From Micrococcus porci (GTDB lineage Bacteria > Actinomycetota > Actinomycetes > Actinomycetales > Micrococcaceae), in the NCBI RefSeq assembly GCF_020097155.1, contig NZ_CP083691.1, forward strand, positions 868,001-932,000: DNA of 64,000 nt. Reading direction: 5' to 3'. The position numbers and the translations under genes were made by a program. The notes under the pieces are model-generated. The model did no database searches. It had not been told where the DNA came from and saw nothing but the letters and a program-made list of their open reading frames with translations. Position 1 is the first letter of the stretch. Every line of letters starts with the position of its first letter. This document shows positions 51,734 through 61,610 of this stretch, one piece after another.

Positions 51734-52255
51734 TCAGCGGCCGTCGTCGGCGGCGTGCTCGCCCGTGAAGGGGCGCGGGGCGTGCCCCGGCTCGGCGGAC
51801 GGCATCCCGTGGGTGGCGGGGTCCGTCTCCGCCACGGAGCTCACCGCATCCGGGGTGCGGCCGCGGTACTCCTTCACGGCCAGCACGGGCTGGTCGATCA
51901 CCTGCAGCAGCTCGTCGGACACCGAGCCCATGACGAACCGCCCGAACCCGCCGCGGCGGCGCAGCCCGACCACCACGATGGACGGGTCCAGCTCGTCCGC
52001 CACGGACTTCAGCTCGTCGGCGGTGGAGCGCCCGCGCGCGTACTGGCGGAACTCGGCGGAGACGCCGGAGTCGTCCAGGAGGCGCTGGACCTCCTGCTGC
52101 TGCGCCTCCGTCACCAGGGACGGGCTGCGGTGCTCGCCGCCGGGGCCGGCGTTGACCACCACGACGTGCTCGCCGGTCTGACGGGCGACGTCGAGGGCGG
52201 TGGACAGGGCGGCCTTGGCGGTCTCGCTGGGCTTGTAGGCCACGAGGATGGTCAT
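51734..52255 (-). CDS. Universal stress protein (UspA)
   Basis: 173 residues, one Usp domain. Opens TILVAYKPSETAKAALSTAL and ends with the nucleotide-loop pattern VVVGLRRRGGFGRFVMGSVSDELL (G-2x-G-9x-G-S type), so ATP binding is plausible. A Pro/Thr-rich tail of ~30 residues follows. It is likely a stress-induced cytoplasmic protein. It stands alone between convergent and codirectional neighbours. Confidence 0.9.
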   Translation of the reverse strand: MTILVAYKPSETAKAALSTALDVARQTGEHVVVVNAGPGGEHRSPSLVTEAQQQEVQRLLDDSGVSAEFRQYARGRSTADELKSVADELDPSIVVVGLRRRGGFGRFVMGSVSDELLQVIDQPVLAVKEYRGRTPDAVSSVAETDPATHGMPSAEPGHAPRPFTGEHAADDGR

Positions 52256-52340
52256 GCGGGTTCCTTCCGTTCCCGGGGCGGGGGTGTCCCGCCGCGCTCG
52301 CCCGCCACTGTAGACGGGGCCTGCGCGGACCAGGGGGGCG

Positions 52341-53156
52341 TCAGCCGCGGCGCAGGTAGGCCAGGTGCGCCGCGAGCACCTGCTCGGCCACCCGCGCCAC
52401 CTGGCCGGTGACCTCGGGGTAAATCACACCCACGAGCTCGGAGGGGGTGACCATGGCGGCCCGGGCCGGGTCCATGCCGTCCAGGGCGCGGCGGAGCTGG
52501 AAGAGGCGGCCCTCACGGTGGTCGATGTAGTCCCGGGCGATCACGTCGAGCGGCGCCGGCACCGGCCCGTGGGCCGGCAGCACCGTGAGCGGCCCGGCCG
52601 CCTGCAGCCGCGCCAGGGAGGCCAGGTAGTCCGTGAGGGTGCCGTCCGGGTGGTCCAGCATGGTGGTGCCCGCCCCGAGGATGGTGTCCCCCGTGAGCAC
52701 GGCGCCGTGCGGTCCGGACTCGGGTACCGCGAAGGAGTACGAGTCCGAGGTGTGCCCGGGGGTGTGCCACGCCAGGATCCGCACGCCGGCGCGGACGATC
52801 TCCTCGTCCGGGGTCAGCGGCAGCCCGCCCCCGCGGCAGTGCGACGGGTCCGCCGCGCGCACGGGCGCGCCGGTGCCGGCGTGGAACGCGTCGATCCCGC
52901 CGGTGTGGTCCGCGTGCCGGTGGGAGACCAGGACCAGCTCGATCCGCCGCCCCTCCGCCGCCTGCCGCACCCGCTCCAGGTGGCCCTCGGCGTCCTCCGC
53001 GGGCCCGGGGTCCAGGACGACGGCGGCGTCGGCGTCGTCGGCGAACAGCACGTACGTGTTGGTGCCCGCCAGGGTCATCGGGGAGGGGTTCTGGGCGGTC
53101 ACGCAGCGCACCAGCGGGGCGGGCGTGAGGCCGGGCGTGGCGGGGGTCGTCGTCAT
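52341..53156 (-). CDS. Metallo-beta-lactamase fold hydrolase (LACTB2/glyoxalase II-like)
   Basis: 271 residues. The dinuclear metal site is SHRHADHTGG with His79, His81, Asp83 and His84, then WHTPGHTSDS, GDTILG and PAHGP. The C-terminal helical part follows the LACTB2-like pattern. The family includes ribonucleases and thioester hydrolases; substrate not evident. ATG 53156 starts 12 bases from the divergent gene at 53169, so the two promoters overlap the opposite coding regions or the tiny gap. Confidence 0.85.
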   Translation of the reverse strand: MTTTPATPGLTPAPLVRCVTAQNPSPMTLAGTNTYVLFADDADAAVVLDPGPAEDAEGHLERVRQAAEGRRIELVLVSHRHADHTGGIDAFHAGTGAPVRAADPSHCRGGGLPLTPDEEIVRAGVRILAWHTPGHTSDSYSFAVPESGPHGAVLTGDTILGAGTTMLDHPDGTLTDYLASLARLQAAGPLTVLPAHGPVPAPLDVIARDYIDHREGRLFQLRRALDGMDPARAAMVTPSELVGVIYPEVTGQVARVAEQVLAAHLAYLRRG

Positions 53157-53168
53157 AGGCTCGAGTGT

Positions 53169-54320
53169 ATGGAGGATCAGCAGACCGGCCAGGCCGCGGA
53201 CCGCGGCACCATCGACACGCGCGAGGCGCTCACGGGCAACTACGTGCAGTCCGGGGCGGAGTTCACGCGGGACACGGACTACATCGCGGACCGGATCGTG
53301 GCGGACCCGGAGGCCGTGCGGGCACTGCCCGTGGCCGAGCCGTCCACGGTCGGCCGCGTGGGCGGCGGGCTCACCGAGGGGGCCGAGGCGTGGCCCGTCG
53401 AGGCGGGCCGCTACCGGCTCGTGGCGGCGCGGGCATGCCCGTGGGCGAACCGGACGATCATCGTGCGGCGCCTGCTCGGCCTGGAGGACGCGATCTCGCT
53501 GGGCACCCCGGGGCCGACCCACGACGAGCGATCCTGGACCTTCGACCTCGACGCCGGCGGGAAGGACCCCGTGCTCGGCACCGAGCGGCTCCAGGAGAAC
53601 TACTTCACGCGCTTCCCCGACTACCCGCGGGGCATCACCGTCCCGGCGATCGTGGACGTGCCGACGGGCGGCGTCGTGACCAACGACTACCCGCAGATCA
53701 CCCTCGACCTCTCGACGGAGTGGACCGCGTTCCACCGCGACGGCGCCCCGCAGCTGATCCCCGACGCCGGGCCGGAGCGGGACGAGATGTTCGAGGTGAT
53801 CGAGCGCGTGTTCACCGAGGTGAACAACGGCGTGTACCGGTGCGGCTTCGCGGGTTCGCAAGAGGCGTACGACGCCGCGTACGAGCGGCTGTGGGCCGCG
53901 ATGGACTGGCTCGAGGAGCGCCTGACGACGCGCCGCTTCCTGATGGGGGAGCGGATCACCGAGGCCGACGTGCGGCTGTTCACCACGCTGGTGCGGTTCG
54001 ACCCCGTGTACCACGGGCACTTCAAGTGCAACCGGAACAAGCTGACCGAGATGCCGGCGCTGTGGGGCTACGCGCGGGACCTGTTCCAGACCCCGGGCTT
54101 CGGGGACACGATCGACTTCGCCCAGATCAAGGAGCACTACTACGTGGTGCACGAGGACATCAACCCGACGGGCATCGTGCCCGCCGGCCCGGACCTCTCC
54201 GGCTGGACGACCGAGCACGGCCGCGCCGACCTTGGCGGCGACCCCTGGGGCGGCGGCACCGCCCCGGGCCCGGTGCGCGACGACGAGCGGGTCGACCCGG
54301 AGCACACGCCGCTGCGGTGA
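53169..54320 (+). CDS. Glutathionyl-hydroquinone reductase-like (Xi-class GST) protein
   Basis: 383 residues. The thioredoxin-like N-domain carries the nucleophile Cys90 in RACPWANRT, and VPAIVD and NDYPQITLDL follow. The helical C-domain has NGVYRCGFAGSQEAYDAAYE, RRFLMGERITEADVRLFTTL, then FDPVYHGHFKCN, all hallmarks of the YqjG/ECM4 family that reductively removes thiols from quinone conjugates. Actinobacteria use mycothiol instead of glutathione, so the physiological thiol is probably mycothiol (inference). The C-terminal ~35 residues are a Gly/Asp-rich extension. Confidence 0.88.
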   Translation: MEDQQTGQAADRGTIDTREALTGNYVQSGAEFTRDTDYIADRIVADPEAVRALPVAEPSTVGRVGGGLTEGAEAWPVEAGRYRLVAARACPWANRTIIVRRLLGLEDAISLGTPGPTHDERSWTFDLDAGGKDPVLGTERLQENYFTRFPDYPRGITVPAIVDVPTGGVVTNDYPQITLDLSTEWTAFHRDGAPQLIPDAGPERDEMFEVIERVFTEVNNGVYRCGFAGSQEAYDAAYERLWAAMDWLEERLTTRRFLMGERITEADVRLFTTLVRFDPVYHGHFKCNRNKLTEMPALWGYARDLFQTPGFGDTIDFAQIKEHYYVVHEDINPTGIVPAGPDLSGWTTEHGRADLGGDPWGGGTAPGPVRDDERVDPEHTPLR

Positions 54321-54340
54321 GGTCGCTCGGCCCGGCCCGC

Positions 54341-54401
54341 AACGCGGGTTGAGTTATCGCGGGTCCTGGGCGGGAACACCCGCGATAACTCAACCCGCGT
54401 T
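54341..54401. repeat. Perfect 24-base inverted repeat
   Basis: Arms 54341-54364 and 54378-54401 are exact complements around a 13-base loop; the outer half is GC-rich and the inner half contains GAGTTATCGCG. It lies 20 bases after the stop of the preceding gene, so it can terminate it. The length and AT-containing inner part are unlike the other terminators here, so a dispersed repeat element is also possible. Confidence 0.8.
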
Positions 54402-54442
54402 GGCGTGCGGACCGGGTGAGCGCCACGAGGGCGCGCCGTGGA

Positions 54443-54453
54443 TTGTTGAACAA
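54443..54453. promoter_or_regulatory. GntR operator candidate upstream of pxpA
   Basis: TTGTTGAACAA, an odd palindrome 68 bases before the pxpA start. The same sequence in reverse complement (TTGTTCAACAA) occurs upstream of the Nramp-like gene at 61493-61503. The likely reader is the GntR protein encoded at 58718. Confidence 0.65.
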
Positions 54454-54520
54454 CCGCCCCTCATGCCTCAAGATTGTGTGACCGGCACCTCAGCCGGGTC
54501 CGATCCGAGAGGACTGCACT

Positions 54521-55288
54521 GTGTCTCACGCGCCGCAGATCGACCTGAACTCCGACGTCGGCGAGTCCTTCGGCTCGTGGACGATGGGGGACGACGCCGC
54601 CATCATGCCCTCCGTCTCCTCGGCCAACGTCGCCTGCGGGTTCCACGCGGGGGACCCCTCCGGCATCGCCGCGACCTGCCGGGCGGCCGTCGCCGCGGGC
54701 GTCACCATCGGCGCGCACGTGGGCTACCGGGACCTCGCCGGCTTCGGCCGCCGCTTCCTGGACTGCTCGCCCACCGAACTCGCCGACGACGTGCTCTACC
54801 AGATCGGCGCGCTCGAGGCCCTGGCGGGCGCGGCCGGCGCCACCGTGCGCTATGTGAAGCCGCACGGCGCGCTCTACAACACGATCGTCCACCATGAGGA
54901 GCACGCCCAGGCCGTGGTCGACGGCGTCGCCGCCTTCGGCGCGGACCTGCCCCTCCTCCTGCTGCCCGGCTCGGTGGCCCTGGAGAAGGCCGAGAAGGCC
55001 GGCCTGCGCGGGGTGGCCGAGGCCTTCGCCGACCGCGGCTACACCCCGCAGGGCACGCTCGTCTCCCGCCGCGAGCCCGGCGCCGTCCTGCACGACGAGG
55101 ACGAGGTGGCCGCCCGCATGGTGCGCCTGGCCACCGAGGGCGTCGTCACCGCCGTCGACGGCTCGGACGTGCGCGTGGCCGCGGAGAGCATCTGCGTCCA
55201 CGGCGACACGCCCGGTGCCGTGTCCATGGCCGCCGCCGTCCGCCGCGCCCTCGAGGACGCCGGCGTCACGATCGCGTCGTTCGCGTGA
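54521..55288 (+). CDS. pxpA: 5-oxoprolinase subunit A (LamB/YcsF family)
   Basis: 255 residues. ATP-dependent 5-oxoprolinase opens pyroglutamate to glutamate and needs PxpA, PxpB and PxpC. Family marks are [14 protein letters not shown] at the N-terminus, [39 protein letters not shown], and [15 protein letters not shown] 54521 is the start. The stop overlaps the fused pxpBC gene (GTGA). The gene heads a four-gene operon with the subunit fusion, biotin carboxylase and regulator. Confidence 0.95.
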   Translation: MSHAPQIDLNSDVGESFGSWTMGDDAAIMPSVSSANVACGFHAGDPSGIAATCRAAVAAGVTIGAHVGYRDLAGFGRRFLDCSPTELADDVLYQIGALEALAGAAGATVRYVKPHGALYNTIVHHEEHAQAVVDGVAAFGADLPLLLLPGSVALEKAEKAGLRGVAEAFADRGYTPQGTLVSRREPGAVLHDEDEVAARMVRLATEGVVTAVDGSDVRVAAESICVHGDTPGAVSMAAAVRRALEDAGVTIASFA

Positions 55289-56952
55289 GCGGGACGCAGG
55301 CGCCCGGGGCCGCGACGCCCCGCCCGATCCGCGCGGTCGGCACGCAGGCCTTCCTCGTGGAGTGCGCGTCCCTGGCCGACGTCATGGCCGTCCACGCCCA
55401 CCTCGTGGCCCACCCCGAGCGCGGCCAGCGCCAGGTGCTCTCCGCCGCCCGGACCGTGCTGGTGACCTTCACCTCCCAGGCCGCGGCGCAGCACGCCGCG
55501 CCGCGCGTGGCCGCCCTGGACCCGGACGCGCAGGACCGCGACGCCGGGCGGACCGTGGAGATCCCCGTGGTGTACGACGGCGAGGACGTCGCCGAGGTCG
55601 GCCGCCTCACCGGGCTCTCGCCCGAGGCCGTGGTCCGCGCCCACGTGGAGACGGACTGGTTCGCCGCGTTCGGCGGCTTCGCCCCCGGCTTCCTCTACTG
55701 CGCCGCCGAAGCCCCGCCCTTCGACGTGCCTCGCCGGGACTCCCCGCGCACGGCCGTCCCCGCCGGCGCCGTGGCCGTGGCCGGTCAGCTCTCAGCCGTG
55801 TACCCGCGCACCTCGCCCGGCGGCTGGCAGCTGCTCGGGCACACCGACGCCGTGATGTGGGACCTGGGCCGCGAGCGCCCCGCCCTCCTCGAGCCCGGCG
55901 ACCGGGTGCGCTACGTCCCCGTGCGCGCCGAGGCCGTGCGGGGCGCCGCCCCCGCCGCCGAGGCGCCCGCGGAGGACACCCTCGTCGCCGCCCACACCCC
56001 TGACGCCGGTGAAGCCTCCGCCCCCGGCCTCACCGTGGCGGACCCGGGCCTGTTCACGCTGCTGCAGGACCTCGGCCGGCCCGGGCTGGGCGACCTCGGC
56101 GTGGTGGCCTCCGGCGCCGCCGACCGCGACGCCGCCCGCCAGGCCAACCGCCTGGTCGGCAACGCCTCCGGCGAGGCCGTCCTCGAGACCGTCCTCGGCG
56201 GCCTGGCGCTGACCGCCCGCGGGGACCAGGTCCTCGCCCTCGCCGGCGCCGAGGCCACCGGCGTCGTCACCGGGCCCGGGGGCGTCGCCCGTCCGGTCTC
56301 GCCGCGCACCCCGTTCCCGCTCCTGGACGGGGAGACCCTCACCGTGCAGGAGCCGACCGCCGGCCTGCGCGTCTACGTGGGCGTGCGCGGCGGCCTCGAG
56401 GCCCCGCGCACCCTGGGCAGCCGCGCCACGGACACCCTCTCCGGGCTCGGCCCCGCCCCGCTCACCGCCGGCCAGGCCCTGGCCCGCCACGCGGACCTCG
56501 ACGCGCCGCGCGCCGGCGTCGTGCCCGTGGGCGACCCCGAGGCGCCGCTGCGGCCCATGCCCGCACCCGGCGGGACCGCCGTGCTGCGCGTGGTGCCCGG
56601 CCCGCGCGACGACTGGTTCGGCCCGGCCGGCCTCGAGCGGCTGACCGCCCAGGAGTGGGCGGTCAGCCAGCAGACCGACCGGATCGGTGTCCGGCTCACG
56701 GCCGGTGAGGCCGGTCCGCTCGAGCGCATCCGCACCGGGGAGCTCGCCTCCGAGGGCGCCGTGCGCGGGGCGCTCCAGGTGCCCCCGTCCGGCGAGCCCG
56801 TCCTCTTCCTCGCGGACCATCCCGTCACCGGCGGCTACCCGGTGATCGGCGTCGTGGCCCGCGCCGACCTCGGCCTGGCCGCCCAGCTGCCCCCGGGCGC
56901 CCGCGTCCGCTTCGTCCTGCATCCCCAGCCCTCCCAGGAGCCCACCGCATGA
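55285..56952 (+). CDS. pxpBC: Fused 5-oxoprolinase subunits B and C
   Basis: 555 residues. Residues about 15-220 are PxpB/KipI-like ([51 protein letters not shown]). After a ~30-residue Ala/Pro linker, residues about 248-550 are PxpC/KipA-like ([66 protein letters not shown]). In many bacteria these are separate genes. Both halves look complete. The start overlaps pxpA, and the stop overlaps the biotin carboxylase start, so subunit ratios are fixed by coupling. Confidence 0.94.
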   Translation: MSGTQAPGAATPRPIRAVGTQAFLVECASLADVMAVHAHLVAHPERGQRQVLSAARTVLVTFTSQAAAQHAAPRVAALDPDAQDRDAGRTVEIPVVYDGEDVAEVGRLTGLSPEAVVRAHVETDWFAAFGGFAPGFLYCAAEAPPFDVPRRDSPRTAVPAGAVAVAGQLSAVYPRTSPGGWQLLGHTDAVMWDLGRERPALLEPGDRVRYVPVRAEAVRGAAPAAEAPAEDTLVAAHTPDAGEASAPGLTVADPGLFTLLQDLGRPGLGDLGVVASGAADRDAARQANRLVGNASGEAVLETVLGGLALTARGDQVLALAGAEATGVVTGPGGVARPVSPRTPFPLLDGETLTVQEPTAGLRVYVGVRGGLEAPRTLGSRATDTLSGLGPAPLTAGQALARHADLDAPRAGVVPVGDPEAPLRPMPAPGGTAVLRVVPGPRDDWFGPAGLERLTAQEWAVSQQTDRIGVRLTAGEAGPLERIRTGELASEGAVRGALQVPPSGEPVLFLADHPVTGGYPVIGVVARADLGLAAQLPPGARVRFVLHPQPSQEPTA

Positions 56953-58721
56953 GCACCCCGTCCACCACAGCCTCCCGCCCCGTCACCCGGGTGCTGATCG
57001 CCAACCGCGGGGAGATCGCCGTGCGCGTGGCCCGCGCCTGCCGGGACCACGGGATCGCCTCGATCGCCGTGTACTCGGACCCGGACGCCCAGGCCATGCA
57101 CGTGGCCGTCGCGGACGAGGCGTACGCGCTGCCGGGTTCCACGTCCGCGGAGACCTACCTGGACATCGCCGCCGTGCTCGACGTGGCCCGCCGCTCCGGC
57201 GCGGACGCCGTGCACCCGGGCTACGGGTTCCTCTCCGAGAACGCGGACTTCGCGCAGGCTGTGATCGACGCCGGCCTCACCTGGATCGGCCCGTCCCCGC
57301 AGGCCATCCGCGACCTGGGCGACAAGATCACCGCCCGCGCGATCGCCCAGCGCGCCGGCGCCCCGCTGGTGCCCGGCTCGGACGGCCCGGTGCCGGACGC
57401 GGCCGCGGCGCGCGCCTTCGCCCAGGAGCACGGCCTGCCGATCGCCATCAAGGCGGCGTTCGGCGGCGGCGGCCGCGGCATCAAGGTGGTCCGCGAGCTC
57501 TCCGAGGTCGAGGACGCCTTCGAGTCGGCCGTCCGCGAGGCCGTGGCCGCGTTCGGCCGCGGGGAGTGCTTCGTGGAGCGGTTCCTGGACCGCCCGCGGC
57601 ATGTGGAGGCGCAGGTGCTCGCCGACGAGCACGGCGCCGTGGCGGTGCTGGGCACCCGTGACTGCTCCCTGCAGCGCCGCAACCAGAAGCTCGTGGAGGA
57701 GGCCCCGGCCCCGTTCCTCACGGACGAGCAGCGGCAGCGCATCCACACCTCGGCCCGGGAGATCTGCCGCGCCGCCGGCTACACCGGCGCCGGCACCGTG
57801 GAGTACCTCGTGGCCCCGGACGGGCTGATCAGCTTCCTCGAGGTGAACACCCGCCTCCAGGTGGAGCACCCCGTCACGGAGGAGGTGTTCGGGGTGGACC
57901 TCGTCCGCGAGCAGTTCCGCATCGCCGCCGGCGAGCCCCTGTCCATCCCGGAGGACCCCGCCCCGCGCGGCCACGCGATCGAGTTCCGCCTCAACGCGGA
58001 GGACCCGGCCCACGGCTTCCTGCCGGTGCCCGGGCCCGTCGAGGCGTTCGAGGCGCCCACCGGCCCCGGCGTGCGCATGGACTCCGGCGTCCGCACCGGC
58101 TCCGTGGTCCCCGGCGAGTACGACTCGCTGCTGGCCAAGCTGATCGTCGTCGGCGAGGACCGCTCCCAGGCGATCGCCCGCGCCCGCGACGCCCTGGCCG
58201 AGCTGCGGATCGAGGGCGTGCCCACGGTGGTGCCCTTCCACCGCGCCGTGCTGGAGGAGGAGGCCTTCACCTCCGCCGAGGCCCTGGGCGTCTACACCAC
58301 GTGGATCGAGTCCGAGTTCGCCGCACCGCTGGCGGCCTCCCCGCACCTGGGCGCCTCGGTGCCCGGCGGCGGCCGCACCACGGTCACGGTGGAGGTGGAC
58401 GGCCGCGCCGTCCGACTCGGCCTGCCCGCGGACCTCCACGCGGCCCTGCTCGGCGGCGGGGGTGCCCGCACCGGGGCCTCCGCCCCGGCGGAGCAGTCCG
58501 TGGACGAGGGCGCCGTGACCTCCCCGGTCACCGGCACGCTCGCGTCATGGAAGGTCGAGGACGGCGCACAGGTGGCTGAAGGTGACACCATCGCCGTCGT
58601 GGAGGCGATGAAGATGGAGACCCCGGTGCGCGCCCCGCGCGCCGGTCGGGTCGAGCGCGCGGCCGGGGACGCCCCGGCCGCCGTGACGCGCGGTCAGGTG
58701 CTCGCCTCCGTGCGCGCATGA
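56949..58721 (+). CDS. Biotin carboxylase with C-terminal biotin carrier domain
   Basis: 590 residues. The biotin carboxylase part (~1-450) has [51 protein letters not shown] (ATP grasp glycine loop) and [20 protein letters not shown]. The last ~75 residues are a biotinyl domain with the EAMKMET attachment site. It resembles AccC/AccB and acyl-CoA carboxylase alpha chains, but no carboxyltransferase is encoded nearby. In other genomes biotin carboxylase genes sit in the same pxp cluster, with an unclear role. Tail Ala-Pro linker precedes the biotinyl domain as usual. The stop overlaps the GntR start. Confidence 0.93.
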   Translation: MSTPSTTASRPVTRVLIANRGEIAVRVARACRDHGIASIAVYSDPDAQAMHVAVADEAYALPGSTSAETYLDIAAVLDVARRSGADAVHPGYGFLSENADFAQAVIDAGLTWIGPSPQAIRDLGDKITARAIAQRAGAPLVPGSDGPVPDAAAARAFAQEHGLPIAIKAAFGGGGRGIKVVRELSEVEDAFESAVREAVAAFGRGECFVERFLDRPRHVEAQVLADEHGAVAVLGTRDCSLQRRNQKLVEEAPAPFLTDEQRQRIHTSAREICRAAGYTGAGTVEYLVAPDGLISFLEVNTRLQVEHPVTEEVFGVDLVREQFRIAAGEPLSIPEDPAPRGHAIEFRLNAEDPAHGFLPVPGPVEAFEAPTGPGVRMDSGVRTGSVVPGEYDSLLAKLIVVGEDRSQAIARARDALAELRIEGVPTVVPFHRAVLEEEAFTSAEALGVYTTWIESEFAAPLAASPHLGASVPGGGRTTVTVEVDGRAVRLGLPADLHAALLGGGGARTGASAPAEQSVDEGAVTSPVTGTLASWKVEDGAQVAEGDTIAVVEAMKMETPVRAPRAGRVERAAGDAPAAVTRGQVLASVRA

Positions 58722-59365
58722 CCGCGCCCGCCGCGCAGGGTGCGGCGGACGCCCTGCGACGGCGGATCGGCGAGGCGCGTCTGCAGCCCGGCGAGCGACT
58801 GGGCGAGGTCGCGCTGGCGGCCGAGCTCGGTGTGAGCCGCAACAGCCTCCGGGAGGCCTTCTCCGAGCTGGCGGTCGAGGGCCTCGTGGTGCGACGGCCC
58901 CACCGCGGCGTGTTCGTGGCCGCCCCCGGCGCAGAGGACGTCCGCGGTCTCTACCGCACCCGCCGCGTGATCCAGCTCGGCGCCCTGCAGCACGGCTGGC
59001 TCACCCCGGCGGCCGAGGAGCGGATCGGCCGGTCCGCGGAGCTGCTGGGCCGGCCCGAGCCCGCGGTGCGGGAGCTGGGCGACGCGAACCACCTGCTGCA
59101 CCTGGGGATCGTGGACCTGGCCGCCTCGCCCGACCTCAGCAGGGTGATGTCGTCTGTGCTGGCGCGGGTGCGGCTGTCCTTCCTGCCCCTGGACCTGGAG
59201 ACGGGCCTGCACCAGGCGTTCGCCGAGCGCAACCGGTGGATCGCCGGGCGCCTCCTGGCGGGGGACCTGGACGCCGTGCACGCCATGCTGGAGGGCTACC
59301 TCGACGAGGCGGAGGCGTTCGTGCTGCGCCACCTCGACGGCGCCGCCCACGGCCTCCGGGGCTGA
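58718..59365 (+). CDS. GntR-family regulator (FadR/FCD type)
   Basis: 215 residues. The winged helix-turn-helix covers residues ~8-70 ([48 protein letters not shown]), and the FCD ligand-binding helices follow ([30 protein letters not shown]), including the His/Asp positions that hold a metal in this group. ATG overlaps the biotin carboxylase stop. The GTTGTTnAACAAC palindromes upstream of pxpA and of the minus-strand Nramp/YcsI pair make it the probable regulator of the whole locus, likely sensing 5-oxoproline or a carboxylate. Confidence 0.92.
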   Translation: MTAPAAQGAADALRRRIGEARLQPGERLGEVALAAELGVSRNSLREAFSELAVEGLVVRRPHRGVFVAAPGAEDVRGLYRTRRVIQLGALQHGWLTPAAEERIGRSAELLGRPEPAVRELGDANHLLHLGIVDLAASPDLSRVMSSVLARVRLSFLPLDLETGLHQAFAERNRWIAGRLLAGDLDAVHAMLEGYLDEAEAFVLRHLDGAAHGLRG

Positions 59366-59374
59366 GCGGACCGC

Positions 59375-60160
59375 TCAGGGGATCTGGAACGTCCGGTCCG
59401 GGATGTCGGTGATGAGCATGTGCCCCGGGGCGTGGCTGATCGCCAGCGGCGGGCGCGATTCCATCACCGCGGCCTGCGGAGTCACCCCGCACGCCCAGAA
59501 CACCGGCAGGTGCCCCGGGGGCACCTCGACGGCGTCGCCGAAGTCCGGCGCGGAGAGGTCGGCGATGCCCAATGCGGCCGGGTCGCCCACGTGGACCGGG
59601 GCACCGTGCACCGACGGGTAGCGGGACGTGATCCGGACCGCGTCGGCCACCCGGTCCGCGGGGATGGGCCGCATGGAGACCACCAGCGGCCCGGAGAGTC
59701 GCCCGGCGGGGACGCACCGCCGCGTGGTGCGGTACATGGGCACGTTCACCCCGGCGTCCTGGTGGGCGATGCGGATGCCCTCGGCCACGAGCGCGGACTC
59801 GAAGGTGAAGGAGCAGCCGATCAGGAACGTGACCAGGTCGTCTCGCCACACCTCGAGCAGGTCGGTGGGTCGGCCCACCGGCACGCCGTCCTCGTAGACG
59901 ACGTACTGGGGGACGTCCGTGCGGACGTCCCCGTCGACGGCGGGGCCGCGGACCTCGCCGGCCTCGAGGACGCCCAGCAGGGGCAGGGCCTTGGGGTTGC
60001 GCTGCGCGAACAGCAGGACGTCCCAGGCGAGGTCCTGCGGGACGACCATCAGATTCGCCTGGGCGAACCCGTCGGCGATCCCGGCCGTGGGACGCACCAG
60101 CCCGGCACGGAAGCGCTCGCGCGCCTCGGCCGGGCCGGTGCCGCCGTGGAGGGCGGTCAT
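59375..60160 (-). CDS. YcsI-like putative hydro-lyase (DUF1445, D-glutamate cyclase-related)
   Basis: 261 residues. Family stretches are [60 protein letters not shown] and [14 protein letters not shown] with [10 protein letters not shown] near the C-terminus. The DUF1445 family includes mammalian D-glutamate cyclase, which turns D-glutamate into 5-oxo-D-proline, fitting its place beside the 5-oxoprolinase genes. In Bacillus subtilis ycsI lies in the same type of cluster. The start is three bases downstream of the Nramp-like stop, so the two are co-transcribed. Confidence 0.88.
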   Translation of the reverse strand: MTALHGGTGPAEARERFRAGLVRPTAGIADGFAQANLMVVPQDLAWDVLLFAQRNPKALPLLGVLEAGEVRGPAVDGDVRTDVPQYVVYEDGVPVGRPTDLLEVWRDDLVTFLIGCSFTFESALVAEGIRIAHQDAGVNVPMYRTTRRCVPAGRLSGPLVVSMRPIPADRVADAVRITSRYPSVHGAPVHVGDPAALGIADLSAPDFGDAVEVPPGHLPVFWACGVTPQAAVMESRPPLAISHAPGHMLITDIPDRTFQIP

Positions 60161-60162
60161 GC

Positions 60163-61422
60163 TCACGCCCCGGTGATCATCTGGACCATGGGCAGGAAGC
60201 CGCGCACCGCGATGAACACGGACAGGAGCCAGGACAGCGCACCGATCACCAGCAGCCAGGTCGGGTAGCGGTAGCCGCCCAGCAGGTCCCGGCGGCGCCA
60301 CGCCACCCACAGCAGGGCCGCGAAGCCGATCGGCAGGATCATGCCGTTGAACGCGCCGGCGAACACCAGCAGGGTCTGCGGGGTCTGGCGCAGCGCCAGG
60401 TACAGCACGGTGCAGACCACGATGAACGCGACGGTCAGCAGGTTGCGCGTGCGGGTCGTCGTCGTGGACTTCGTCACGAAGCTCACGGAGGTGTAGGACG
60501 CGCCGATCACGGAGGTCAGGGCGGCCGCCCAGAGCACGATGCCGAACATGCGCAGGCCGATGTCGCCGGCGGCGGCCTGGAAGGCGGAGGCCGCCAGGTT
60601 GTCCTTGGCCAGGGCCACGCCGGAGGCGACGACGCCGAGGATCGCCAGGAACAGCAGGACGCGCATGACGCCGGTCACCAGGATGGACAGCACGGAGCTG
60701 CGGGTGATGGCCTCGACGTCGTCCACGCCCTTCACGCCGGAGTCGATCATGCGGTGGGCGCCGGCGTAGGTGATGTAGCCGCCGATGGTGCCGCCCACGA
60801 GGGTGACGATCACGAAGAAGTCGACCTTCTCCGGGAACACGGACTGGCGCAGGGCCTCGCCCACGGGCGGGGCGGAGGTGACGGCCACGTAGAGCATGAG
60901 CAGGATCATGACGGCGCCGAGGACGACGACGATCCGGTCCAGGGCCACACCGGCGCGCTTGGAGAGGAACACCAGCAGGGCGATCACGGCGGAGACGGCG
61001 CCGCCGATCAGCGGGTCCACGCCGAGCATGGCGTTGGCGCCGAGGCCCGTGCCGGCGATGTTGCCGATGTTGAAGACGAGGCCGCCGACGAACACGAGGA
61101 CGGCCAGCACCCAGCCCAGGCCGGGGAGCACGCTGTTGGCCAGCTCCTGCGCGCGCATGCCGGAGACGCCGATCACGCGCCACACGTTCATCTGCACGGC
61201 GATGTCGATCAGGATCGAGACGAGGATCGCGAAGGCGAAGGCGGCGCCGAGCTGGACCGTGAAGGTCGCCGTCTGGGTGATGAAGCCGGGCCCGATCGCC
61301 GAGGTGGCCATGAGGAACATGGCCCCGAGGAGGGCGGTGCGCCGGTTGGACGAGGAGGCCTGGACGGCCTCGCCCGCCGCGGCGTCCCCGCGCGCGTGCG
61401 CGGTGGGATCTGCGTGGGACAC
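60163..61422 (-). CDS. YcsG-like divergent Nramp-family transporter
   Basis: 419 residues, about eleven helices. Nramp relationship is shown by [21 protein letters not shown] in helix 1 and by the overall arrangement, as in B. subtilis YcsG. True metal-transporting Nramps have DPGN in helix 1; here the position reads GPGF, so both metal ligands (Asp and Asn) are absent. The substrate is therefore probably not a divalent metal; 5-oxoproline or a related compound fits the context (inference). GTG 61422 has AGGAG eight bases upstream. Two GntR-type palindromes lie at 61492-61526. Confidence 0.88.
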   Translation of the reverse strand: MSHADPTAHARGDAAAGEAVQASSSNRRTALLGAMFLMATSAIGPGFITQTATFTVQLGAAFAFAILVSILIDIAVQMNVWRVIGVSGMRAQELANSVLPGLGWVLAVLVFVGGLVFNIGNIAGTGLGANAMLGVDPLIGGAVSAVIALLVFLSKRAGVALDRIVVVLGAVMILLMLYVAVTSAPPVGEALRQSVFPEKVDFFVIVTLVGGTIGGYITYAGAHRMIDSGVKGVDDVEAITRSSVLSILVTGVMRVLLFLAILGVVASGVALAKDNLAASAFQAAAGDIGLRMFGIVLWAAALTSVIGASYTSVSFVTKSTTTTRTRNLLTVAFIVVCTVLYLALRQTPQTLLVFAGAFNGMILPIGFAALLWVAWRRRDLLGGYRYPTWLLVIGALSWLLSVFIAVRGFLPMVQMITGA

Positions 61423-61491
61423 GGTGGTCTCCTGTTCCTGGGGCGCCGGACGTGGTGACGGTCATCACATGACGCTGCGGGAAGCCTACCG

Positions 61492-61526
61492 GTTGTTCAA
61501 CAACAGCGGCAACATCGTTCAACGAT
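61492..61526. promoter_or_regulatory. Two GntR operator candidates upstream of the Nramp-like gene
   Basis: GTTGTTCAACAAC (61492-61504) and ATCGTTCAACGAT (61514-61526) are both perfect odd palindromes sharing the core CGTTCAACG/TGTTCAACA, centred exactly 22 bases (two helical turns) apart. They sit 70-104 bases before the GTG start of the minus-strand unit. Confidence 0.7.
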
Positions 61527-61610
61527 GCGTCCCGGGTGGGCCGGGCGGCCCGGGCGAGGTTGGGCTGTCCTTGGTGGCGGGGGTCCGGGGGCCCGGCCAG
61601 GATGGTGGCC

